Source of the DNA: Natrinema zhouii
GTDB taxonomy: Archaea > Halobacteriota > Halobacteria > Halobacteriales > Natrialbaceae
NCBI RefSeq assembly: GCF_013456555.2
Contig: NZ_CP084883.1
Location: 124,001-188,000, forward strand
Length of the DNA: 64,000 nt
Direction: 5' to 3'
Shown here: positions 1 to 9,080 of the stretch, piece after piece
How the letters are laid out: each line of letters begins with the position of its first letter
How positions within the stretch are numbered: position 1 is the first letter of the stretch
The notes under the pieces: model-generated
The model's input: the letters and a program-made list of their open reading frames with translations, nothing else
What the model was told of the DNA's origin: nothing
Databases searched by the model: none
Translations under genes and position numbers: made by a program

Positions 1-1
1 G

Positions 2-328
2 GAATTCTGCTTCTCTGGAGAATCAATGTTTATCGTCGGGCGCGCTCCATTCTATACGGATCGAAAGAGTAGGTATACGCAATATGGACTAGAAATAACA
101 GTCCAGCCACGGAGAATCCTTGATGATGTTAGTGGAGATACGATGGAAGGCCAACATGCTCGCTCGGTAATCAGAGATCGGTTAAAGGACTATGATGATG
201 TTACACCTCATCCTGACATTGGTGATTATGGTGATCCCAATACTCGGGAATGGGAACAATATCTACTTCCAACATCGAATAAGGATAGTTTGGAAGAATT
301 TCCATTTAAAATAGATGCAGAAAGATAA
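2..328 (+). CDS. Hypothetical protein, 5' end outside window
   Basis: The reading frame is open to the left edge of the window, so the ATG at 26 is probably internal and the gene is truncated by the window. The visible C-terminal part (about 108 residues) is rich in charged residues and has no motif I recognise. Base composition is noticeably more AT-rich than typical haloarchaeal core genes, which suggests accessory DNA. Function unknown. Confidence 0.45.
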   Translation, partial: EFCFSGESMFIVGRAPFYTDRKSRYTQYGLEITVQPRRILDDVSGDTMEGQHARSVIRDRLKDYDDVTPHPDIGDYGDPNTREWEQYLLPTSNKDSLEEFPFKIDAER

Positions 329-1662
329 TAGAATATATCATGTTCTTGTAGTGAAAATTATTGGTGAGTCATAACACAGATTTGAAGAAGATTTTGAGGT
401 CTTTCTTCTGGATTTTCGATAGTCACGACGACAGGGTTGGAATGCATAGAAGTACAATATGAGTTTGTCCTCGGAGATACCTCAGTGTGGCGAGAACTAG
501 GATCACGCGAGCAATCCATGGCTTTCGCCGGTATTGATGTGCACGTTCCTTCAAGGCGAGATCGTCACCTCTGGCCAGTTGTAAGAGCCTAGCACTGGTG
601 TTAATAAACTCTCGCTCAAACACGATTTAAGTGAAGACTCTGGCGAAGTCCTCACTCGGATGGGCTGTTAGCTTTCGTTTCAAACACCGAAGGCGGACAC
701 AATAGGGTTGTTGCGGCACGGCAAACCTGCCGTGCCTCGGTGGCTGCGACCATACTTCTCGTACGAGGTCACCGGATAAGTCTGTCTCTCAGGTGCTTCG
801 GCAACTACTGCTCCGGGTGAGGGGTGGTTAATCCAGATCATGCTCCGGCAGACCACTATTCGCGGGCGTGTTGAGAACACCACCGTCACAGTCGAACCGA
901 GAACCGTGACATGGTCAGTCCCAAGATTCATCGTCGCCGTTCCAATGGACGAAACACCCCATAGGTATAGATTGCCGAGATAGCGTGAACTGCTCTGTCC
1001 TCGTCTCGAGAGACTGCTACGGGTTCATCCAGTTGTAGCACTTTGCCCTCGCTTCTGTCGATCGACTGAGCGTCTTCTTCCTGAAGGTGCTCTCTACAGT
1101 TTAATACTATCGGTAGAGGAATGGTACCTACTCGGTATTTGTCGAACTACTGAGCGAATCGAACATCGTCGTCAGTGACCAGTTCTTCCGATCGCTAACG
1201 ACGGTACCCTGCTCTCGGTTAGACTCGTCCGACCATGGCCACTCTACTGGCGGGACAAACGGAGCGATAGATACAGTATACTGAAAATCATCGCAATACG
1301 AGGCTCTACGCCATCAGCAAGACTAACGGAGATGATATTAGGTCGATACATATTACTACCTCAAGTGGATATGGTGTAAGGACCGCTAGCGAGTTCGTTT
1401 CATAGAGGAGCGGAACGAGCAAGATGACGATTACCGCTGGAGTTCGACGAAGATGAAATACTGCGATAGTGGGCGAGTTCCTGATGGAGCGCGATCATTT
1501 TGAAGTGTTGTCTGAACACGGTGAGTATGCCAAAGAGATCAACGATTCTACTGACTGATTCCGCATCGAAGGTCGAATCAACCAGGGAAGTTGCGGTCGA
1601 GTTCCCTCCAGCGGGCTACGCTATTCTTCATCCAAGACGGGTAACGTCCTCCGCCAACGGGA
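329..1662. other. Long gene-poor stretch
   Basis: About 1.3 kb without a convincing gene. The open frames here are short, are not coupled to neighbours and lack the acidic composition of haloarchaeal proteins. A 24-codon frame at 1484-1558 looks like the start of something broken, but I cannot assign it. The stretch may be decayed mobile-element DNA; no transposase motif is clear. Confidence 0.5.
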
Positions 1663-2301
1663 TTACTCCCCCATTGTTTCCTTATCAAGGTATGCCATCG
1701 CTTCCTCGTCGCTTACCTGCCCGAAGTCCTGGTAGTACTCCCCAACCGCTCGGAAGTCTCGAGGCATCTCGAGAGCGGCGACAGCGTCGGCTTCCGCCTC
1801 GAGTTCTGTGAGCGACTCCGGGGAGCCGACCGGCACTGCGAGTGTGATCCGAGCCACGTCGGCCTCCTTGACTTGCTGAAGGCACGCCATCGCTGTTGCC
1901 CCAGTCGCCACGCCATCGTCGACAATGACGACATGTTTGCCACGCAGTTCCGGAAGTCGTCCATCTTCCCGATATTGGGTGGCCTTTTCGTGGGCGTTCT
2001 CCGCCTCGGCTTCACGCTCTTCCTCGATGAAGTCCTCGGAGACCTGCAATTGATCGACAAGATCGTCGTTCAACCAGAGGCTTCCATCACTGGCAACAGC
2101 ACCGATTGCAAGCTCTGCATTTCCTGGTGCCCCGAGCTTCGATGCGACGACGATATCAAGGGGGACATCAAGTTCATCCGCAACTGGCCGCGCAACTGGC
2201 AATGCTCCTCGCGGAATGCCGAGAACGATGTCGGCGTTGATACCATCTTTCGCTATTCGTTCGCCGAGTTGGCCACCTGCATCCGTGCGATCTTGAAACA
2301 T
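1663..2301 (-). CDS. Phosphoribosyltransferase-family protein
   Basis: A 212-aa protein of the predicted phosphoribosyltransferase family (COG1926 type). The PRPP-binding loop is visible at residues 124-137 (VVIVDDGVATGATA) and an N-terminal IPRGALPVA segment at 29-37 is typical of this family. The true substrate base or nucleotide of this family is usually unknown; some members act in salvage or lie beside stress genes. It is monocistronic and convergent with nothing obvious. A universal stress protein begins 209 bp away on the opposite strand, a common neighbour for this family. The family call is firm, the substrate is not. Confidence 0.85.
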   Translation of the reverse strand: MFQDRTDAGGQLGERIAKDGINADIVLGIPRGALPVARPVADELDVPLDIVVASKLGAPGNAELAIGAVASDGSLWLNDDLVDQLQVSEDFIEEEREAEAENAHEKATQYREDGRLPELRGKHVVIVDDGVATGATAMACLQQVKEADVARITLAVPVGSPESLTELEAEADAVAALEMPRDFRAVGEYYQDFGQVSDEEAMAYLDKETMGE

Positions 2302-2509
2302 GGTTCCTCAATACAGCTACTGGATCTGTGTGTTTGTGACTGTCGTCTATGCTAAATCCAAACAATAGATATTTCCAACATAATTCCTCCACTTTGTTCT
2401 TCTCAGAGAAACAATCGAATATCTGCTGATCTGGTTGGATTGAATACCGATTCAACCTCGGCGTATGCTTGTTGGGTATTTTTCCCACATCGTAGCGGAA
2501 AACCACGTA

Positions 2510-2944
2510 ATGCCATCTCACATTCTCGTCCCAATTGATGAGTCTGAACAGTCCGATGCTGCGCTAAAGTTTGCACTTTCAGAGTATCCTGAGATACCAA
2601 TTACAGCGTTACATATAATCGATCCCGCCGACATTCAGGGAGGCGTCGCCCTTGAATCGGTCAGTCCTGAGTCCTATGAGAACCTTCAAGCGCAGCAGGA
2701 AGATGCTGCAGAACAGATCCTTGCAGATGCCATGAAACAAGCTGATCAACACGAACGGACAATCGATACAGAACAGATGATTGGGACTGTTACACACTCG
2801 ATTATTGAGTTTGCAGATGGGCATGATGCTGATCAGATTATAATTGGGAGCCACGGCCGAACTGGAGCGAGTCGCATTCTGCTAGGGAGCGTTGCTGAAA
2901 AGGTGACTCGCCGCTCGCCGGTGCCGGTGACGATCGTTCACTGA
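2510..2944 (+). CDS. Universal stress protein UspA family
   Basis: A 144-aa single-domain Usp protein. I chose the ATG at 2510 (MPSHILVPIDES) because the open frame upstream of it does not look like Usp sequence. The N-terminal beta strand with a nucleotide-contacting Asp and the C-terminal ATP-binding pattern G-x2-G-x9-G-S (GSHGRTGASRILLGS, about residues 117-131) are both present, so it is probably an ATP-binding Usp. It acts in the cytoplasm, usually in stress or energy sensing. It is divergent from the phosphoribosyltransferase. Confidence 0.9.
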   Translation: MPSHILVPIDESEQSDAALKFALSEYPEIPITALHIIDPADIQGGVALESVSPESYENLQAQQEDAAEQILADAMKQADQHERTIDTEQMIGTVTHSIIEFADGHDADQIIIGSHGRTGASRILLGSVAEKVTRRSPVPVTIVH

Positions 2945-3001
2945 TTGCGGATATTGCGGTAGACGACGCTTCTCGATGAGACGGTCACCCGATTTACGCC
3001 G

Positions 3002-3316
3002 TCATGATTCCTGATCCAAGGCTTCAAAGAGAACCGTCGCAGCGTTGCGTTCAGTAACAGTCACTGTGCGAAGAATGAACGAACTAAGAACGGCAAGTGG
3101 GATGAATCCGATCGTGAGTGATACCGGAAGGGCGAGAGACAATTCGTGGAGGGTTGTCGAATCTTCGGTCGGGACAGTTAACGTGAGAAGGCATGCGGTT
3201 GCGATAGCTTCTGCGGGAAGACCGGCATATAGAAGGGCGCTCGCGGTGCTCTCGTTGTCCCAACACTCAAGCGGATTCGGTTCCAGAGAGACGGTGAACA
3301 GTTCTTGGGCGGCCAT
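3002..3316 (-). CDS. Small membrane protein, unknown
   Basis: A 104-aa frame starting at MAAQELF. An acidic N-terminal segment is followed by two hydrophobic stretches (about residues 24-45 and 62-85) that could span the membrane, then a short polar tail. A longer upstream start is possible, but its added residues look non-coding. No family recognised. It is isolated between UspA and the SDR gene. Confidence 0.45.
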   Translation of the reverse strand: MAAQELFTVSLEPNPLECWDNESTASALLYAGLPAEAIATACLLTLTVPTEDSTTLHELSLALPVSLTIGFIPLAVLSSFILRTVTVTERNAATVLFEALDQES

Positions 3317-3565
3317 AGCATCCGTCTCTAAGAACTGTTCGCCTTTGGCTAGACAGTACCGTGGAAATGATGATGTCGGCCATATAATGGCCAATATGAT
3401 CTAGAAAAGTTCATCTCTTGACTGTTAGTTGGACTCATCCGCGTCAACTTTTGCTCTGCTCTTTGGTGGAGTAGCCGGTCTATATCTCCCTTCTAATTTA
3501 CGGAATCATGCGGGCCTTACTATGACAGGCTTGTAGCTTTTCAACTGTGGTAGGGGAATTAACGT

Positions 3566-4324
3566 ATGGTCTCAGTTGCTGACAGCATTGTCGTTGTTAC
3601 CGGTGGCGCATCAGGGATGGGTCGGTCGATGACACATGAGTTCGCCGACAAGGGGGCATCTGTCGTTGTCGTCGACGTCGACGAAGACGGCCTTGAGGAA
3701 GTCACGAGCGAGATTTCAGACAACGGTGGCGAGGCAATTGGCGTTGTCGGCGATGTCTCTGATCACGACAGCGTCAAGAATATTGTCGAGCAGGCGACTG
3801 ACGAGTATGGTACGATCGACGTGCTCTGTAACAACGCGGGTATTCTCGACGATTACACGCCAGCTGGGGAAACATCCGAAGAGCTGTGGGATAGGGTCAT
3901 TGATATCAATCTCAAAGGAGTCTTTCTCCTCACGAAAGCAGCGTTGCCTGCGCTCACTGAGGGCGACGAGGAAGGCGTCGTGATTAATACCGCCTCGGTC
4001 GCTGGCAAGGTCGCTGGCGGTGGCGGTGCTGCCTACACGTCCTCGAAGCACGGCGTGATCGGGTTTACCAAGCAGTTGTCACACGACTATGGCCCCGATA
4101 TTCGTGCGAATGCTATCTGTCCAGGTTTCATCAAAACAGGGATGACCGAGGATATGATCGAAGAGACACCCGACGAGATCAACGATATCGTCCAATCAAC
4201 GCCGGCTGAGCGCTATGCCGACCCAGAAGAGGTCGCACAAGTCGTAACCTTTCTCGCAAGCGACGACGCTTCCTTCATGCATGGGACCGCTGTCGACGTT
4301 GACGGCGGCTGGCTCGTTGATTGA
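3566..4324 (+). CDS. Short-chain dehydrogenase/reductase
   Basis: A 252-aa classical SDR oxidoreductase. The nucleotide-binding TGGASGMG is at residues 12-19, an acidic residue after beta-2 (VVDVDED, about 36-42) favours NAD(H), NNAG is at 89-92, and the catalytic tetrad is N115, S144, Y157, K161. The C-terminal DVDGGWLVD ending is typical of FabG-like or alcohol/3-ketoacyl reductase members. It is a standalone gene. The substrate cannot be read from sequence; family and cofactor binding are certain. Confidence 0.93.
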   Translation: MVSVADSIVVVTGGASGMGRSMTHEFADKGASVVVVDVDEDGLEEVTSEISDNGGEAIGVVGDVSDHDSVKNIVEQATDEYGTIDVLCNNAGILDDYTPAGETSEELWDRVIDINLKGVFLLTKAALPALTEGDEEGVVINTASVAGKVAGGGGAAYTSSKHGVIGFTKQLSHDYGPDIRANAICPGFIKTGMTEDMIEETPDEINDIVQSTPAERYADPEEVAQVVTFLASDDASFMHGTAVDVDGGWLVD

Positions 4325-4647
4325 TTCGCAGTTTAGGCAGGTCTGAGGGGTTCACGTACCCCACTGAACTTCGAGGGAGCGAGCGGGCGCAACTGGAGGA
4401 CGTGTATGGGGTTGGGGACGAGACGACTGGGGCTGTGCTTGAGCGGGTTCGGGAATAGTCACACTCACATACAGGCAGAATGCCACCTGTTGCCACCAAG
4501 AAACTCGCAAAATGCCGTTCCAGAACCAACTATAACGGCGACTACGATAACAGAGACGAGCAGCGCTACTCCTGCGGCGATAGCGATTTCCCGAATGGTC
4601 ACTGGCCGCTCGCACACACGAGGCGACCGGAATCGGAGCCTCCAGAC
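4325..4647. other. Intergenic stretch before small-gene cluster
   Basis: About 320 bp between the SDR gene and the run of small overlapping genes. I see no convincing gene or RNA. It marks the boundary where the provirus-like cluster begins. Confidence 0.4.
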
Positions 4648-4941
4648 ATGAGAACGGAACAGAAATCAGCACGACCGATCGACGTCGAACAGGCACAGCC
4701 AACCGACCCGCTGGCAGGGCTCGCGAGTACCGAGGTCCTCCGGTGTCACAACCCCGAGACCGGGTGGGTGTGGTTCTACGCACGCGAGGAGGGTGTGGTG
4801 CGGAAGTTCCACGCCTACCACGACTTCTCGCCGGAGTTGGTCTCGCGGACCGAAGTGGCCGATACCGTCGGGCTCGAGGCGGTCGAATCGGAGCGGGTTG
4901 GGCTCGGCGAACTCGAGTGGGAGCGGGGTGTGGGTCGATGA
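4648..4941 (+). CDS. Small hypothetical protein, cluster gene 1
   Basis: 97 aa, starting at MRTEQKSARP. It is the first gene of a tightly overlapping run in which the last bases of one gene hold the start of the next (here ATG at 4938 inside the stop region). The sequence is acidic, with one CHNPETGWVWFY segment; no family recognised. Such runs of 60-130-aa proteins are typical of haloarchaeal proviruses and plasmids, which is the only functional hint. Confidence 0.6.
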   Translation: MRTEQKSARPIDVEQAQPTDPLAGLASTEVLRCHNPETGWVWFYAREEGVVRKFHAYHDFSPELVSRTEVADTVGLEAVESERVGLGELEWERGVGR

Positions 4942-5180
4942 GTAGCGACGATCGCCGCTGTACGAACTGTGGTAAGTCCGTCGGGGACGAGAGTTACCTG
5001 TTCTGGGCGTTCAAGACCTGTCGCTCGTGTGCGGCGGATGCGAGCCCGGATCGGTGGGGCGACGGGCGGAGTGTCGGCGTCGGAACCTACCGGAAGTGGC
5101 GGTACTTCCCGCGCTGGCATATGACCCGGCACCCGGCGCTCCCCGAGCACGTCCGCGTCCGTCACGAGGTGACAGCATGA
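4938..5180 (+). CDS. Small zinc-finger-like protein, cluster gene 2
   Basis: 80 aa with two CxxC knuckles: CTNC near residues 8-11 and CRSC near 28-31, consistent with one zinc site. The start overlaps the end of the previous gene by 4 bp, and its own stop overlaps the next start (ATG at 5177), so translation is probably coupled. Likely nucleic-acid or protein binding, by inference from the zinc site only. Confidence 0.65.
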   Translation: MSSDDRRCTNCGKSVGDESYLFWAFKTCRSCAADASPDRWGDGRSVGVGTYRKWRYFPRWHMTRHPALPEHVRVRHEVTA

Positions 5181-5572
5181 GCGACCCACTCGCCGGCCCG
5201 TTCCATTACACCGGCCCGGAGGGCTTCGAGGCGTGGGGCTACCGCTTCCCGTCGGGCTTTCTCGTCCTCGAATGGATACCCGAAAGCGTCCCCGAAGACG
5301 AGCAGACGATCTACAACGGCCACCAGTCGCTCTATCACTCATTCGCGGACTTCCGGGCGACGTGTACCGGCGATCTCGAATGGGGCCGAACGCCGCTCGA
5401 GGACGACTCACACGAGATTACAGAGCGCCAGCGCGAGCGCTTCGAGCGGGTCCGCGACGAGTGCACGGACGGCGACCTGCCAGAACCGACCGACTACCAG
5501 ATCATGAAGAGCCTGATCGATACGTGGGACGCGGTCGCCGACGGGCACTATTCGGGTGATTCGGATGAGTAG
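5177..5572 (+). CDS. Hypothetical protein, cluster gene 3
   Basis: 131-aa acidic soluble protein starting at MSDPLAGPFHY. No cysteines or recognised motif. The aromatic-rich N-terminal half could form a small beta domain, and the C-terminal half is helical by composition. It overlaps both neighbours by a few bases and belongs to the provirus-like run. Confidence 0.6.
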   Translation: MSDPLAGPFHYTGPEGFEAWGYRFPSGFLVLEWIPESVPEDEQTIYNGHQSLYHSFADFRATCTGDLEWGRTPLEDDSHEITERQRERFERVRDECTDGDLPEPTDYQIMKSLIDTWDAVADGHYSGDSDE

Positions 5573-5897
5573 ATCCGATAACGGCCCGGACGGTACTGAA
5601 CACTGTCCGAACTGTGGAAATGATCCACTCGAAGATTCTCAAAACGTGGACGTGACACTCTCAGACGGGGGCACGATCAAAGCGTATCTTTGTGGGGGGT
5701 GCGGGATAATTTTCGTCGTTGGCCCTTATGAGACGGCACGGGTTGCCAGAACAAGGGCGGATAGGGTCCACGATTGCGAGTTAGATCCGGGAGAGATCGG
5801 CGGACCGAGTTGTGCCTCTCCTGTCCCCGAGAACCGGCAACAAGACTCGGTAACGGAGCGTGTCCCTACTGCGGAGGGGATCTCCGATGACCGGTAA
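5565..5897 (+). CDS. Small zinc-ribbon protein, cluster gene 4
   Basis: 110 aa from ATG 5565. CPNC and CGGC pairs near the N-terminus (about residues 14-17 and 44-47) make a zinc ribbon. An overlapping alternative frame ending at 5888 encodes a second zinc-ribbon-like tail (CLSC, then CPYCGGDLR) and ends in an ATGA overlap with a further start at 5886. The reading frame may therefore have shifted in this copy, or two small zinc proteins overlap. The tail after residue 75 of the main frame is the doubtful part. Confidence 0.5.
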   Translation: MSRSDNGPDGTEHCPNCGNDPLEDSQNVDVTLSDGGTIKAYLCGGCGIIFVVGPYETARVARTRADRVHDCELDPGEIGGPSCASPVPENRQQDSVTERVPTAEGISDDR

Positions 5898-5915
5898 CGA
5901 ATCGAACAGGACTGG

Positions 5916-6125
5916 TCAGGTTGAATTCCACTCGACCTTCACAAGTTCGGCTACGAAAATGACTAGACTTCCCAGAAAGAGCAGGCCAAGTGCGACGAAG
6001 ATCAGAGCTTCTCCCTGCCTAACCAGATCAGCCTCTATTAGACCGATTGTCCACCCGATAAGCAAGCCTGCGAGGACAGTAGCTGTGAAACCCAGACCCA
6101 CAAGGCGACGCTTACTCCCGACCAT
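5916..6125 (-). CDS. Two-helix membrane protein on opposite strand
   Basis: 69 aa starting at MVGSKRRL. There are two clear hydrophobic helices (about residues 10-30 and 41-62) separated by a short charged loop, and a positive N-terminus. It lies in a more AT-rich segment and faces against the otherwise co-directional small-gene cluster, which suggests later insertion. A TATA-like cttatccc lies upstream on the minus strand. Function unknown. Confidence 0.5.
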   Translation of the reverse strand: MVGSKRRLVGLGFTATVLAGLLIGWTIGLIEADLVRQGEALIFVALGLLFLGSLVIFVAELVKVEWNST

Positions 6126-6261
6126 GTCATCATTTTGTAATTTGTGTGGGATAAGTACCCAACCTGAAGTCGCCGGGCTGTACTTTGTCCGCCGGAGTGA
6201 TTTGATCTCAGAACGGCGATCACTACAACCGGGCACCGAACCCGCTGGAGGTGTTGAGTAG

Positions 6262-6468
6262 ATGTCCACCCAGTGCGAGACCGGCGACCACGACCGAGAG
6301 ACGCCCGCGACGGCGGGCGAGCGCGTCACGTTCCGGGATATCGACGGGCAACTCGAGGCGATCGACGCCCTGGTCGAATCGGGCGTGTATGCGAATCGGT
6401 CCGAAGCGATCCGCGCGGCGCTGGCGCAGTTCGTGTCTGCGGAACCGTGGGGTGAGAACGATGAGTAG
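6262..6468 (+). CDS. Ribbon-helix-helix (CopG/Arc-type) protein
   Basis: 68 aa. The pattern of a short beta strand (ERVTFRDID) followed by two helices ending in NRSEAIRAALAQFV is the classical ribbon-helix-helix DNA-binding fold, active as a dimer. It overlaps the next gene by 8 bp. It is probably a small transcriptional repressor of the cluster or an antitoxin-like regulator; no toxin partner is apparent beside it. Confidence 0.75.
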   Translation: MSTQCETGDHDRETPATAGERVTFRDIDGQLEAIDALVESGVYANRSEAIRAALAQFVSAEPWGENDE

Positions 6469-6724
6469 CGACCCACTCCATGATCGGACCGGAGCGGCGT
6501 TCGCCCTCGGGATTGTCGGGGCGGCCTTCGGTGGGTCGGCGGTCGGTGCGGCCCTTGTCGGGCTTGGGTTCTACGACGTTCCTAACCCGTATTTCACCGC
6601 CGCCGCCGGTGGCGCGTCGATCGTCTTCGTGGCCCTGTTGGCCGGGTGGTATCTCCCGTCGGCGAGCGAGGTCGCCCGACAGTGGGAAGAACGGCAAGCG
6701 CTCGAGGAGCGTGATTCCGAATGA
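6461..6724 (+). CDS. Small two-helix membrane protein
   Basis: 87 aa. Two glycine/alanine-rich transmembrane helices (about residues 12-36 and 46-66) are followed by a charged coiled C-terminal tail (QWEERQALEERD). It overlaps both neighbours. The architecture resembles the small membrane proteins often found in haloarchaeal pleolipovirus-like elements, but no homologous family is recognised. Confidence 0.6.
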   Translation: MSSDPLHDRTGAAFALGIVGAAFGGSAVGAALVGLGFYDVPNPYFTAAAGGASIVFVALLAGWYLPSASEVARQWEERQALEERDSE

Positions 6725-6927
6725 CCGACGAGAACACCGTCCCGACGCCCGGCGAAAGCGAACTGACCGGTACGCTCGAGACGGTCGCCGAAACCGAGAC
6801 GGACCACTGTCAGCTCTGTGACGAGCCCGTAATCGCCGGGGCCGACGACTGGGGCGAAGTGCTCGAGGCGCTGTACGAACACGGCGTCGACGACGTCCGC
6901 CGTCTCGGATTCCGACTCGACCCGTGA
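6721..6927 (+). CDS. Small CxxC protein, last cluster gene
   Basis: 68-aa acidic protein with a single CQLC knuckle (about residues 30-33) and a helical C-terminus. It overlaps the preceding stop by 4 bp and ends the co-directional run. With only two cysteines it may bind metal as a dimer. Function unknown. Confidence 0.55.
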   Translation: MTDENTVPTPGESELTGTLETVAETETDHCQLCDEPVIAGADDWGEVLEALYEHGVDDVRRLGFRLDP

Positions 6928-6950
6928 AACGTTCATTTTCTTACCGGACT

Positions 6951-7018
6951 TGGTCGATTCCCGCGGATAGCTGTGTTGCCGGCATGGTCGATTCCCGCGG
7001 ATAGCTGTGTTGCCGGCA
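6951..7018. repeat. Perfect 34-bp tandem duplication
   Basis: A 34-bp unit beginning tggtcgattcccgcggatag is present twice in perfect head-to-tail order (6951-6984 and 6985-7018). It sits between the stop of the small-gene cluster and the stop of the converging tctA gene. It is either a recent slippage duplication or part of an integration or termination site. Confidence 0.9.
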
Positions 7019-7045
7019 TGCTACACACCGGCAGTTCTAGCCGTT

Positions 7046-8542
7046 TCAGCCCTTGACGACGGTGACGATCAGCGAGAGTGCGATGAGGATCAACAGACCG
7101 ATCGCGATGTAGCTGTTAAAGAGGAAGGCCGTGACACTCTCGCCGGTCAACAGCCAGCCGGTGACGAAGCCGGACTCGGCGATGTCTCCCAGAATGACAC
7201 CCAACACGAGGCTGACGAGCGGATAGTCGTACTTGATAAACAGGATGCCGATCAGTCCGAAGATCAGCACGATATACAGATCGACGGTCGCGTTTCGCAC
7301 CGCGAAGCCGCCGACGATAGCGAGTACTGCCACCGCGGGGATGATGTAGCGAATCGGAATATACGCGAGCTTTCCGAAGTAACGCGACCCGGAAATCCCG
7401 TAAACCAGAATCAGGACGTTCCCGAGGAACAGCGAGAGGATCATCGCGTAGACGATATCGCTCGACGCGTCGAACAGCCCGGGACCCGGATTCAGTCCGT
7501 GGAGTGCAATCGCACCCAACAGCGCCGCCGTCGAGCCGCTTCCCGGAATACCGAGGGTCAGCGTCGGGATCAGCGCACCGCCCTGCGTCGCGTTGTTGCT
7601 CGAGTCGGCCGCGATGACGCCTTCGATGACGCCGGTGCCGAACCGGTCGGACAATTCGTCGCTGGCCCACCGCCTGGCCTCGTTGTACGAGACGAAGTTC
7701 GCCACGTCCGCGCCCGCGCCGGGCAGCGAGCCGACGAAGGTACCGATGAGAGCCCCTCGAAGGAACCCGACCGGGCGAGAAGCGACGGCTCGGGCGGCCT
7801 CGTACACCTCCGACATACCGCCCTCGACGTTTTCGTCGGCGGTGATGGTGGCGCCGCGGTGGGCGAGCCGGAACACTTCCGCGAGGACGAACAGTCCGAT
7901 GAGCACAACGACGAAGTCGACGCCCTGAAGCAGCGTCGTCTGGCCGAATGTGGCCCGCGGCTGGGAGAGTTGCGGATCGTTACCGATCGTTCCGATCAGT
8001 AGTCCGAACAGGCCGGCCAAAAGTGCCTTTGAGAGCGACGCTCCCTTCGCGGCCGGGATAATCGTCAGGGCGAACACCGCGAGCAAAAACATCTCTGGCG
8101 GCCCGAAATTGAGGGCGAATTCGGAAATCGGCGGGGCGAAAACGAGGAGGAAGGTGGCCGCGATCAGCCCCGCGAGCCCGGAGACGATCGCGGAGACTGC
8201 CAGCGCGTAGACGGCCCGCCCCTGTTTCGTGAGTTCGTAACCGTCCCAGCAGGTGACGACTGATCCTGGCGCGCCGGGCGTATTAATGAGGATCGCCGGA
8301 ATCGAACCGCCGTACACCGCGCCGCCGTAGGCTGAGACCAGGAAGATCAACGCCGTCGTCGACTCGAACGGAATCGTAATCGGTGTAAACAGGATAATCG
8401 TCATCGTCGCAGAGAACCCGGGAATCGCGCCGAAAACGACGCCGATTGCGGTCCCCAGGAGAATCGCGAGGAGAACGTACGGGTTCGCGAGTACGCCGAG
8501 TCCGTCCGCTATCGTCGTGGGGAAGAGAAACGCCTCGATCAT
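7046..8542 (-). CDS. tctA: Tripartite tricarboxylate transporter, large permease TctA
   Basis: 498 aa from the ATG at 8542, which overlaps the tctB stop (ATGA), arguing against the longer start at 8560. It is a large integral membrane protein with about 10-12 hydrophobic segments. The family-typical GAIPGFSATM region lies near residues 35-45, and the repeated-fold segment GSLPGAGADVA lies in the middle. With TctB and TctC it makes a secondary, binding-protein-dependent importer for tricarboxylates or other carboxylates. Order in transcription is tctC-tctB-tctA. Confidence 0.93.
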   Translation of the reverse strand: MIEAFLFPTTIADGLGVLANPYVLLAILLGTAIGVVFGAIPGFSATMTIILFTPITIPFESTTALIFLVSAYGGAVYGGSIPAILINTPGAPGSVVTCWDGYELTKQGRAVYALAVSAIVSGLAGLIAATFLLVFAPPISEFALNFGPPEMFLLAVFALTIIPAAKGASLSKALLAGLFGLLIGTIGNDPQLSQPRATFGQTTLLQGVDFVVVLIGLFVLAEVFRLAHRGATITADENVEGGMSEVYEAARAVASRPVGFLRGALIGTFVGSLPGAGADVANFVSYNEARRWASDELSDRFGTGVIEGVIAADSSNNATQGGALIPTLTLGIPGSGSTAALLGAIALHGLNPGPGLFDASSDIVYAMILSLFLGNVLILVYGISGSRYFGKLAYIPIRYIIPAVAVLAIVGGFAVRNATVDLYIVLIFGLIGILFIKYDYPLVSLVLGVILGDIAESGFVTGWLLTGESVTAFLFNSYIAIGLLILIALSLIVTVVKG

Positions 8543-9075
8543 ACCGGCACCCCCAGCCACTCGATGAACACGAACCAGAGAAGAAACGTGAACCCGATCG
8601 AATAGAGCGTCAGGACAAACAGGCTCTCCTCGCCGAACAGGTATAGCGTGACCGCCAGATACCCGGTGGTGGTGATGATGAACCCGATCGGCTCGAGAGC
8701 GACGATATAGACGGTCGTCAGTGCGACCAGTAACACTGCGTTACGTACAGTGAATATCCGGTCGTTTGACGTCGTCTCAGCTGCTGTATCGGGAGCGGGA
8801 GCGACCATTGCTATTTCGAGCCCAGACTCGCCTTGGTCTCCGGACCCGTCGACTGAGACGGCCTGCTGGAAGACAGTCACGACGGCAAGCGCTGCCGTCA
8901 TATACAGCAACGGGCCCGCGTACAGCATTGAGAGATCCGGCAATGTGTGAGTATCCCAGTAGTAAAACAGGCAAAACGCCAGTACGAGTCCCGGAAACAA
9001 CAGTTCCCCTGTATCGATCTCGAGCGTTCGTGAGCCGGCTGAGACGTTGACGACTGGCGGCGTAATATCCGTCAT
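8539..9075 (-). CDS. tctB: Tripartite tricarboxylate transporter, small permease TctB
   Basis: 178 aa with four hydrophobic segments, matching the small TctB membrane subunit. It lies 5 bp downstream of tctC and overlaps tctA by 4 bp, so it is certainly in the same operon. The soluble loop in the middle is longer and more acidic than in bacterial TctB, as expected for a halophile. Confidence 0.85.
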   Translation of the reverse strand: MTDITPPVVNVSAGSRTLEIDTGELLFPGLVLAFCLFYYWDTHTLPDLSMLYAGPLLYMTAALAVVTVFQQAVSVDGSGDQGESGLEIAMVAPAPDTAAETTSNDRIFTVRNAVLLVALTTVYIVALEPIGFIITTTGYLAVTLYLFGEESLFVLTLYSIGFTFLLWFVFIEWLGVPV

Positions 9076-9080
9076 GCCTG

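Noticed and set aside
423..931. Two minus-strand frames (66 and 83 codons)
   Set aside because: Cys/Arg/Ser-rich, non-acidic and without motifs; not credible haloarchaeal genes.
7007..8002. Long open frame opposite tctA (331 codons)
   Set aside because: It mirrors the coding strand of a clear TctA permease in a GC-rich genome; composition is an artefact of third-position GC and no domain is seen.
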